A DNA stretch of 64,000 bases from Sipunculus nudus (taxonomy: Eukaryota > Annelida > Sipuncula > Golfingiida > Sipunculidae): the NCBI GenBank assembly GCA_026874595.1, contig CM049306.1:84098142-84162141 (forward strand). Reading direction: 5' to 3'. The notes beneath the pieces are model-generated. The model did no database searches, was not told the origin of the DNA, and saw only the letters and a program-made list of their open reading frames with translations. Below, in pieces: positions 26,101 through 38,100 of this stretch (position 1 is the stretch's first letter; the number at the start of each line of letters is the position of its first letter). The translations under genes and the position numbers were made by a program.

Positions 26101-29100
26101 AAACATTAATAAAAGCTACAATTTTTGGCAAATTTCTTTCAGCTTTCTAAACTAGAAAAGCTGAAATCCTTATGTGTGCATGATATGAAAATTATATAAA
26201 CAGAGTTCACATGAAACAAAAGTGAAATAGTCAAAGTTGGGCAAAATTTAAGGTACTAATTTTATATTTATACTAATAACTTATAAAATTTAAAAAAATC
26301 AGAACTAATTTTGGGTATTCAATTGAATCTTGATTAAATAATGTAAATCCCTAGCTTCAGCAAGCCCCTTGTTAAGGGAGTAAATATATTTCTTGATTTT
26401 TGACAAAGTGCATTATGTTTGGGCCAATTACTTAAAACAATTACGCAATACTGACATCATTTCTGGCATGTGCACAGAGAATGTATAGAAAAACATGTAT
26501 ATTATATATGATTAAAGTCAGATCAGAGGTTTTGATATTAGGCAGTACTGAAGTGTAACAATGGGTTTTTAATTGAAAAATGAAGTTTTTCATTAATATC
26601 TCAAAGGTATTAACTCCTAGTGACCAAATTCTTGGCATGGTAGGGGATTTTGGAGACATCTAATTGTATGCCAAATTTTAGGAACTGAGAGCTTAAGCTG
26701 GGGAGCTGAGCTCTTGCAAACTGCATAACACTAGCCTGATGTAAACAATATGTTACATGGTGCTTGAAAACTTGAATAAAACCTACAGTTTTTTATCAAC
26801 TGGTTTCAAATTTTTGGTGTTAACAGACAAAATGCTAACAAAAACATGTTGAGAAAATAAAATCCACAGTACTTACAGGAAAAAAACGTGCCATGGTCAA
26901 AGTTAGGCAAAATTTAAGGTACCAATTTTTTATTTTTATTAATATTTTAAAAAATTTAAAAGATTTTGATCTAATTTTGGGTATACAATTTAATTTTGAT
27001 TAATAAAAGTTAAATTACTTGAAAAGAAGTCCACAGCTTTAACAAGTTTTGTGTTAAGTGATCAAATATCTTTCCTGATTTTTTACAAAATGCATTATGT
27101 TCTGGCCCATAACTTTCTTAAATTATATAATACAGACATAATTTCAGGCATGTACATAGGAACTATATAGAGGAATATTTATGGTAAATATGAGGAAAAA
27201 CAGATGAGTGGTTTTAATATTAGGCAGCCCTGAAGTGTGAAAATAGGTTTTTAATAAAAAATTGAGGTTTTTCCTTAATTTCTCAAAGGAACAAAGTCAC
27301 AAAGACCCAGTTTTCGGCTTAGTAGGAGATCTTGGGGACATCTAACACTATGCCAAATTTTGGATTCCTAGGTCTTACGGTTTCAAAATGTGCCAAATCT
27401 ATGGACAGACGGACGGACGACGGACAATGGACCATGATTATAGCTCAGATGACTTATAGTCAGCTGAGCTAAAAAACTAGAATATGGATAGTCAACAAGG
27501 GACTACATGTATCCGCCAAAATCAGAGTAGGAAGGGTGAAGTGAGGCATGGATTGAGTGGCAAGGGTAAATTGAGTGAGGTGTGTTGCATAATAGCCTGG
27601 ATGTCTGCAGCCGAAATGTGTATGTAGGTTGCACCACCTACCACAAAATCCAGAAAGCTGTCCAAGATGTATAAACATGCAAAATTTTAGGCAGATAAGT
27701 CAAACCACTACTGAGATATGAGTGATTTTAGCCCATGGCAGAGAAACAGACGGACGCTGTGCAAAATTGGTGGCAGGTGGCGCCACCAATTTTGTGTATG
27801 ATTAAGAGATATGTGAGATCTATACACACGCAAAATTTCAGGGGGATATGTCAAACCAATCCTGATATATAAGCCTGAATGTCTGCGGCATATACATAAA
27901 TATATAAAATGGTGGCAGGTGGCGCCACCATTTTTAGTGTATGTTATAAAGCTATCCAAGGGCTACATTTGTGCAAAACTTTAGCCTTATCGGTCAAACA
28001 GTTCCTGAGATATGTGGGTTTGTGTGTGGAAACAGACGCACAAATGTACGCTGGGCAGGGAGGAAGGGTCAGAGGTCAACCAAAATGAGGGCGCATCAGT
28101 TCACATGTGACTGATCATAATTCTGAATTTTAAAAAATTCTGCCCAGTGGTTATGGAGGAGTTCTCCGGAAACTTATGCGGCGATGGCGGCAGCGTCTGC
28201 ATCCGACTGAAAACATAGTATCCGCAAAACGCTGTTTTTGTGGATACAATGATCGTAGCTGGCACCACCAGTCTTATATACAACAAAGAGATATATACAT
28301 ATGCACAATGTCAGACTGATATGTCAAACCCCTCCTGTGAAATAAGCAGGGACATACACTGTGCAAAAATTACTGTAGGTGGCACCATCAGTCTTGTACA
28401 CTATAAAGCTACCCGATATGTATTAACATGCCCAATTTTAGGCTGATGTATCAAATTCCTCTGTAGAAATAAGCAGGCGCATACAATGCAAAAGTCAGGT
28501 GGCACCACCCCTCTTGTGAATGAGAATACCATCAAAGATGCATAGACAGGTCAAAATATAAGTCCAATACATCAAACTTCCCAACAGTTTGATGCACTGG
28601 GCTGACAAGGCTTAGGTGAGTAAGGCAGTTGCCCCCGAGTGACCTGTGACAAATTGCTGCCTCAAGCTACTGCACTGAGTGAACTCTTGACCTGCACCTG
28701 GCTAGACTGAGTGAACTTTTGACCTGTACCTGGATGCACTGAGTGAACTCTTGACCTGTTGCATAATCTGACGCAGTTGGCAGTCTGCCAAAGCTATAAA
28801 TAGATACAGGCTGAACTTTGTTGCCAAATATGATGCAGTGAGCAGTCTGCCAAAGCTATGAATAGAATGCAGCTACTGCACTGAGTAAACTCTTGACCTA
28901 TACCTGGCTGCACTTCTTCCGATCCTGGCACTGTGCTAAAACTATTTATAGAACTGACATCATCTTGGCTAATGGCCAACATCAAGGCACTGGCAATCTG
29001 CCAATGGTAAATCAAGTGCTGGCATCTGTACACAAAAGTGGTCCCTACTTGAAATAACTTTGAAATTTATTTTCCCAATACAAAATGCTTTTCAGCTGAC

Positions 29101-32100
29101 TTTTTATAAAAAAAAAAGAAATCAGGAATATATGTAAAATTATTAGGGATGCATACTGAATGCAAAATTAAAATACAGATATGTCTCACTGATGGCAAAT
29201 TCTTGAATTAAGTTGAGTACTGATACCAATGATTTATAATCCATGTACAGTTGTCTTTATATAGCCAAAGAGAGCTGAATATCCATGATGGTAACATTGT
29301 CTGGTATGATGAATAACTTAAATCATAAATCTAAATTTTTTAAAAGCTTTTAAAAAAACTTTCTTGTCAATACTAACCAAAGATAACCTGAAATCTAAAT
29401 GTCTAGTGGCACGATGTAATAGATGCTGATAAACTGGTGCCAGGCTAGATGTAACAGCTTTAACCAGCTAACATATATGGTAAAATGACTCAATCTCCAT
29501 AATTCAGCAAAAAATCATTCATGTGGAACCATTAATGACAATTCTTGTAAAATATTTAACAAACTGGCTTCAGTGGCACCAGTCGAAAAACGATTAGCAG
29601 GTTTATAACTCATATGGGAAGATACAGCAAACTGGCTAAGTTCAGCTTCCCGTAACTCAGCCAAAAAGCACTGAACCAAAACCATTTGAACAAACTTGAA
29701 TTATCAACATCTGAGGATAATTAATGTGTGAGATTTAAGAATTTGGCCCAGTGGTTTTTGAGAAGAAGATCTTTGTAGCCACTGAGCTAAAATGGGCTGT
29801 TATGGCATATGACTAAATTCAGCTTCCCTTAACTTAGCCAAAAGTCACTGAAAAGAGACCATTTGAACAAATTTAAGAAAGCACTACCCTAGGATCATTT
29901 CTGTGCGATATTAAACATTTTGGCCATATGGTTTCAGAGAAGAAGATTTTTGTAACCCTCAGTGTGATACAGGCACTGATGACCCCGTACAAAAAAGGCC
30001 GATGCAGGTGGCGCCACCAATACCTCAATTTCAGATAAAACCTATGTGACCAAAGTTGGCATAAAATTTGGTGATGATAGCTCCAGCTGTTTCTGAGATT
30101 TAAATTTTAATATGCTTTTTTGCACCGTTAACAAAGTTGTAACTTGTAACTTGGCCAAAAATCTCCGAACCGGAACCATTTGAACAAACTTGAGAAAGAT
30201 TGTTCCAGGGATCATTTCTGTGAAATATTGGACAATTTGGCTGGACAGTTTCGGAGAAGAAGATTTTAAAAGCTTTTTAAGCTTTTTCCCTATAAAATCT
30301 AAGAAAATGTAGCTAGACAAAAAATAAACAAAATCCAATATAGTTTTTTTGGATGACTGATTATTTGCAAAAAAATTTGTGATGCTAGCTCCTGCCATTT
30401 TTGAGATAGCTATGGTTAACCTACAGATGACGCACGACATACGACGCACGACACACGACGCAAGACAGACGCCGCCGCACCATCGCATAAGCTCACAGGT
30501 TCGCTAATAAAAATTAGAATATGGGTAGTCGACAAGCGACTATGTATATCCGCCAAAATCAGGTGAAGTGAGGCATGGATTGAGTAACAAGGGGAATTAA
30601 AGTTAGGGGAGTTGCATATTAGCATGGATGTCTGCAGCTGATATGTGTATGTAGGTTGTGCCACCTACCACAAAATCCAGAAAGCTATCAAAGTTGTAAA
30701 CAAATGCAAAAAGTTAAACCACTGCCGAGATATGAGTGATTTTATCACACGGCCGACAAACAGATGGACGCTGTGCAAAAATGGTTGGAGGTGGCGCCAC
30801 CAGTTTTGTGTATGATAAGGAGCTATGTGAGATCTATACATATGCAAAATTTTGGCCCAATCGGTCAAACGGTTCCTGAGATATAAGCCTTGATGTCTGC
30901 AGCGTAAACATAAATGTAGGTGGCGCCATCTGCCACAAAATCCAGAGAGCTATCCAAGATTTATAAACCTGCAAAATTTTAGGCAGATATGTCAAACCAC
31001 TGCAGAACTATGAGTGATTTTAATCTATGGCAGACAAACAGACAGACGCTGTGCAAAAATGGTTGGAGGTGGCGCCACCAGTTTTGTGTATGATAAAGAA
31101 CTATGTGAGATCTATACACAGGCAAAATATTGGCCCAATCAGTCAAACGGTACCTGAGATATACGCCTGGATGTCTGCAGCATAAACATAAATGGAGGTT
31201 GCACCATCTGCCACAAAATCCAGAGAGCTATCCAAGATGTATAAACCTGCAAAATTTTAGGCATATAAGTCAAACCAGTGCAGAGGTAGGAGTGATTTTA
31301 TCCCATGGCAGACAAACAGACGGACGCTGTGCAAAAATGGTTGCAGGTGGCGCCACCAGTTTTGTGTATGATAAAGAGCTATGTGAGGTCTATACACAGG
31401 CAAAATATTGGCCCAATCAGTCAAACGGTTCCTGAGAAATACGCCTGGATGTCTGCAGCATAAACATAAATGGAGGTTGCACCATCTGCCACAAAATCCA
31501 GAGAGCTATCCAAGATGTATAAACCTGCAAAATTTTAGGCATATAAGTCAAACCAGTGCAGAGGTAGGAGTGATTTTATCCCATGGCAGACAAACAGACG
31601 GACGCTGTGCAAAAATGGTTGCAGGTGGCGCCACCAGTGTTGCAAAAAGATGGAAAGATGAAAATTTCCAAGTATTATGATCCCTGATATTTAATTCATC
31701 AACCATCTTTAAATCTCATAACATTTGTCATTTGTGTCTTTGAAATGTCAGAATGCTTTAACTCCTTCCCCAAAACCCTAGCAGCAGTTGGCTTATAACA
31801 CATTGTTATATTCTGAAGAAGTCCCAGGTTTCATGGCTACTGAACCTAATCAGTATAGATTAAGATTTTGCCTGTCTTTTTAAAGTTATCTTTTGCATAC
31901 CAAAACATTTCTTGTCCACACATATTTTGATTCTGATATACAGCACTAAGCCATTTAAGGAAATCTAGTAGTCATAACAGAATCTGTTCTTTTTTCTGCT
32001 GTTCATGTTTAAAATAACTGCCTTCTTTTGTCTTCAAATTTAGAAATGTAATGTGACTTTCTTAATATATTTGTACATTGTAGCCACACTTCCTCTTCAA

Positions 32101-35100
32101 TGTTGCTGGTATTAAACTTGATACAAAGCTATCTAGCTATTAAATTCAACTGATAATATCTAATAAGCATTTCCAGACAATGAATTTATGAAAGTAAAAA
32201 TTTAAATTTCTATCAGCTGAGTCACATACCTTTAACTTTTCTGAAGAAGCCATTGCCATGCTGACTGTTTCGTTAAGCCATTAACACTAACAGCGCTACA
32301 GGCTCCTCATATCATAAAAAATAATTTTTTTGACAGTATTGCACGCAGTCCAAAGTACAAACATTGCATGCAATCAATATCTTAAAAAAGTCACAGGGAC
32401 CTAATTTTCTGTGACACTTGAAAAAATCTATGGCTATTATATTGCATCACCTAATATACACACTTTTTGTATAAAGCATAAAGTCAAATCATTTCCAAGG
32501 GGAAATTATTTTTAGTGACACCTGAGGGCGTGCCTGCATCTTTCACATTTTGGCTGTGAATAAAGTGACAGTAAACAAAGGACAGTTCTTATAACTGTCA
32601 GTTTCTTCCACAAGATCAATATACAACTCTCCACAGGGCTGAGGCAGACCTCCAAGCCAGGAATAAGATTCAATGGCTAGTTCTGTTCTTTTATATGACA
32701 ATTCTATAAACTGAATATTCAATCAACATACATTCATGATAATTACATCAATATACACACACCTCTCCCTGGAATGCAAATTATACCAGGATCATTTTGA
32801 ATTGTCAAAATAATATATAATATTACATAATTTTTCAACCATTATCAATAAATTCTTTTTTGTTCCCTAGTAACAATGTTTTTTTGGTTTAAGCTTTAAT
32901 TAAATTACAGTGAAATCTAGCTAACACAACCATCAGTGTGACCTGTCAAAGTGGTCATGTTAGCATTAGCAGGAAATGTTAATGATTTACATCATTTCAG
33001 ACAAAAAAAGTTGTTGTCTTAGGGGATGGTCCTGATGCCATAATTAAACCTTAAAATGTTTCAGTGAGTACTCATTTTTTAACCTTATATTTTATCATAT
33101 AGTTATTTTTAAAATTAATCAATAATTAATAGTTTGCAATATGAATGGGTTTGAAGACTTGAAAATTTATTTTGTTATAAAAATACAAAATTTATTAAAG
33201 TATTGAATAAAATAGGAAATTAAAAGATTTATCTTGTTTACTGAGCCTGTCATTTGGAAGGGGGTGGGTTTAGAGAGAGAGAGAGAGGAGAGGTTCTTTG
33301 TGGTGGTTACTGCAGGCTGCCTGGCTGTCTGGGCTGACCTGGAGTCAGCTAGCTGCCAAATGCGGTTACGTAACAAGCCCATCCTGGACATACCACCTGA
33401 TGTAAACAGATATTCATATGACATGTTCTTCTAAAACTTGAAGAAAAGCTGCAGTGTTTGATCTACTGCTTTTAAATTTCTGACATTTCCTGTTATAGCA
33501 GCCCTTAAAAGTTATTGCTGGGCCAAGCTAATTTTTTTTTTGCTTTTATAAAGATTACAAAAGCTTAACACCTATTCTGTCCATCATGTCAAAATCAAAT
33601 CAACATTGCTTACAGGGAAAAAATGTGCCATGGTCATAGAACTTTGGTCAAAATTGAAGGTAATAATTTTACAATATGCTAATAAACTAGAATACAAGCG
33701 ACAAGCGAATACGTGTATCCGCCAAAATCAGAGTAGGACGGGTGAAGTGAGGCATGGATTGAGTGGCAAGGGGAAATAGTTACATGTGTTACATATTAGA
33801 ATGGATGTCTGCCACGGAAACATGATTGTAGGTGGCGCCACCTGTTATTTGAACGAGAAACTATCCAAGATGTATACACATGCAAAATTTCAGGTGGAAA
33901 ACTCAAACCACCGCAGAGATATGAGTGACTTTATCCCACAGCAGACATACAGATGGATGCTGTGCAAAAATGGCTGCAGGTGGTGCCACCATTTTTGTGT
34001 ATGTTATAAAGCTATCAAAGGGCTACATTTGTGTAAAGTTTTTTTCCTAATTGGTCAAACGAGTCTAGAGATATAAGCATTAATGTCTGCAGCATGAAAG
34101 TGAATGTAGGTGGCGCCACCTGTCAAAAAATCAAGAAAGCTATGCGGGATGTATACGCATGCCGAATTTCAGGTAATTTTGTCAAACTACTGCAGAGATA
34201 TGAGTGATATTAACCCAAGGCAGACAAACAGATGGACGCTGTGCAAAAATGGCTGCAGGTGGCGCCACCATTTTTGTGTATGTTATAAAGCTATCCAAGG
34301 GCTACATATGTGTAAAATTTTTGTTCTGATTGGTCGAACAAGGCCTGAGATATAAGCATGGATGTCTACTGCATGAATGTGAATGTAGGTGGTGCCACCT
34401 GTCATAAAATCAAGAAAAGCTATGCGGGATGTATACGCATGCCGAATTTAAGGTAATTTGGTCAAACCACTGCAGAGATGTGAGTGGTTTTAACCCAAGG
34501 CAGATGAACAGATGGACACTGTGCAAACATGGTTGCAGGTGGCGCCACCATTTTTTGTGTATGTTATAAAGCTATCCAAGGGCTACATTTGTACAAATTT
34601 TTTTTCCTGATCAGTCGAACGGTTCCCGAGATATGTGGGTTTATGTGTGGAAACAGACGCACAAACGGACACTGGTCAGAGAGGAAAGGTCAGAGGTCAA
34701 GGCCAATTAGTTAGGCATCAGTTCACATGTGACCCGATAATTGGTGTAAGTTTAGGAAAAATCCGTCCAGTAGTCCCAGAGGAGTTCTCCGGAAACGAAT
34801 GTGGGGGCGGATACAATAAATTTGGCAGATACAATAAATTTCAAAATGCTTGTATAATATCTGGTTTTTATTTAAATTTTAATTAAATGCTTAAAAAAGG
34901 CTCTCTATTTATCATATTAAAGGACAAGTATCTCTCCTGATTTTTGGCAAAGTACATAAGTGTCATTATGTTAGGGCCTATAACTTCAACAAATTACGCA
35001 AAATTGACCTGATGAAACTATATGGAAACATAGTTAGCCCAAATATGAATGAAACAAAACCAGTGGCTTTCATGAATTGTAACAAGGCTTGTTGTAAAAA

Positions 35101-38100
35101 ATACTTGACTTGCATGGTCTTCCAAACTTGAATATAAGCTACAATTTTTTAACAATTGCTTTCATATTTCAGATTATATAAACTTAAAACCTTACCTGTC
35201 CATCATGTGATAATAAAATCAAATGTACTTACAGGGAAAAAATGTGCCAGAGTCATAAGCATATAGCTAAAATTTATAAATTACTTCTGACTTATTAATA
35301 CCAAGATACTGTGAATCTTTAAACCATACCTTGAGTTCTTTTTGATTTGCTGTGTTCATGGCCAGGTTATTGATGGTAGTAGCGACCCCTGACACCACTG
35401 CCGGGTAGCTGACACTTTGACCCATCCTGATTGCCATGCTGTGGGCCCTCAGGAGATGATGCAGCTTCTTGAGGCAGCCAGCGTCACTAAGTGTCTTCTG
35501 AAAAACACAAAAATATGTGTAACAGCAAGCGTCACTAAGTGTCTTCTGTAAAATACAAAAATATGTGTAACAGCCAGCGTCACTGTCTTCTGTAAAATAC
35601 AAAAATATGTGTAACAGCCAGCCTCACTAAGTGTCTTCTGTAAAACACAAAAATATGTGTAACAGCAAGCTTCACTGTCTTCTGTAAAACACAAAAATGT
35701 GTAACAGCCAGCGTCACTAAGTGTCTTCTGTAAAATACAAAAATATGTGTAAAAGCCAGCGTCACTAAGTGTCTTCAGTAAAACACAAAAATATGTGTAA
35801 CATCAAGCGTCACTAAGTGTCTTCTGTAAAACACAAAAATATGTGTAACAGCCAGCATCACTGTCTTCTGTAAAATACAAAAATATGTGTAACAGCCAGC
35901 GTCACTAAGTGTCTTCTGTAAAACACAAAAATATGTGTAACAGCCAGCATCAATAAGGGTCTTCTGTAAAACTCTTGGGTGAGGAGGGCATACCTTTGTG
36001 GTTAAGACCTTGATAAAGGGAATTTAGCTAAAGATTGTTCTAAACAGGACTTGAACAGGACATTTGCTCATGCCATGTGATAGATAAACATACAGGTAGC
36101 TGCATATTTTTGCTATGGCTCAACAGGAATGGTTGATGTGATTACCTACAAACCTGGCATGTATCAACAAGTACAGAAAGACACTATTATGCATATTTTT
36201 TTCATATTAAAATGGCCTAAGTGATAAAATGGAAATGAAACAACTATATTCTATGGTACTGCTTCTATAATGTGTATTTAAATAGATAAAACACTACTAC
36301 TGTATGGCACCCTCCTATGTTATATGTTGTCCTGACATGGCCACTGGGACGTAAACATAAACAGTATCTCATGAAGTGTAATGAGATGTTGCAAAGATAG
36401 CTATTTAACAAACTGAATACCACAGTATAGACTAAAAGATGAGATAAGACAGCACTAAGATTACTCAGGTAAAAGTTCACCAGGGCTATGAAATCCCTGC
36501 AGTTTGGATACTGGTCAGCCAGCTAACAATCCCATTATTTATTCAAGGTTTTAATCAAATTGGAGTCTGGCAAGCTTTAACTCTATTGTTTAACCACAAC
36601 AACTGTTTAATACATTAAACTGCAGTATGTGTTTCATTACCTTGCATATTCGCAGCTACAGGTAACCAGTATGAACTTGAGTATTGTATCCTTGTTAAAC
36701 CTGGCTGTGAACACATGAATATGAGCGGTTGTTTTCCTGTGTAAATCCCACAGTTAAAGAAGTATTGATTGTAACACTTTTCCTGTCATACATCAACACA
36801 TGTTCAGGCTGAATACCACCTGACAGGGCTTATTGATCTCACCTCCGTGCTTATGCAACGTCACTGATACAGGACGGGCAGGTAAGGTCGGCAACAGGCG
36901 GCCACGTTCTGTCGTCACAGTCAATACTGTTCGGCCTGCAGGTCGATTCAATTAAAGCCATGGATTTACAGGGTAATACTGTCCCAGATTTTTTTTGCTT
37001 ATTAAGATATGCATTCAAAACATATTCTGTAGTCTGATACTTTATGGATAATACATGTAGTCTTTAAAGTAAATCAGTTATCTTTTAATCACAGATTTTA
37101 AATAAGCTTAACAATTATTAGCAAAATTTGGTTTAATTAACCCATCAATCCTCAGAGGCTCACTAAAGCGCACTTTAGGCTAAATTCTCTGTGGTCAAAC
37201 ATATTGTACATAAAAAAGATTTCTGTAGAAAATTTGGTAAAGATACTATAAATGCGGAGTAAGATACTGGGCCTGTATCTTAAATGTAACAATATAAACT
37301 GCAAAGGATCAAACCTAAAAATACTTGCTAAGTTCGTAATGTGATCCTATACCTCACCAAATATACATACTTTTATGACTGAATAATAAGGTAATAGGAT
37401 CATGTAAGGACCTGCAAATGATCACGGGAACCTACAAGGCTGTTAGTAATTATTTTTACAGCTAAAATATATAGAAAATAAATGTAATTATGTGGTTTGA
37501 CAGATGTAACTGAGTCTGAACTTCCCAACTGGCCAAAGACTAGCAGAGAAAGGGCAGAGATTTAGACCTTATTTTACTTAACCACCAGATGGCAGTGCTT
37601 GTTCTAGGCATTGCTATACAGCAAGACCAAAAGTGTACTGGCTTGATAGTGTAACTAGAATACTGCCAGGTCAGGAAGGGTCACACAAAAAAGCCAAAGA
37701 CTTCCAGAGATGGCTCAGTAATGCTTAAAAAAATAAAGGACCTGATTACTTGCAGAGACAGAGGGAATTGGCCCAAAACAGTATTTCAACATCTGAACTA
37801 AAATGTGATGGCTTGAATCAGTGACATTTGTGTATGAAGGAGTAGAAGTGGGGCCTCCCAAGCCAAAGAGGCATAATAACATCTGATGTAGGAAACTGTA
37901 AGCCTGGTCAGCATATAAATCAGTAGGATGGTCCTGTGACCTTGATTTTGAACTTGTGATGTCAAAATCAATGTTTTTTCTTCTGTTGTTAGGTAATCCA
38001 AAAGTGAAAGTTTTGGATAAAACATTTACAATGCCTCCATGATTTTTTTTAAAGATTTGGGTCCTGTGACCTTCACCTGTGACCTCAAAATTCATAGGGT

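Noticed and set aside
25920-26110. Possible minus-strand exon (NYARLRRGIYWGSKAAYGQP)
   Set aside because: It has plausible AG and GT borders but the phases do not fit the 0/0 intron it lies in, and armadillo exons 3 and 4 align to ARMC10 without a gap.
31130-31680. Two near-identical ~100-residue open frames (MAQSVKR...)
   Set aside because: They are translations of consecutive 278-base tandem repeat units and contain no protein-like conservation.
33240-33435. GC-richer patch with open frames on both strands
   Set aside because: No domain, no consistent splice pair and a GA microsatellite inside; left unassigned.
27479-34845. CRISPR-like array
   Set aside because: Repeats are contiguous 120-340-base units without short spacers, in a eukaryotic intron.
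35267-35765. Minus-strand frames with repeated THIFVFYRRHLV-type text
   Set aside because: They are read-through of the splice-site minisatellite. Only the part after 35,497 is established coding exon.
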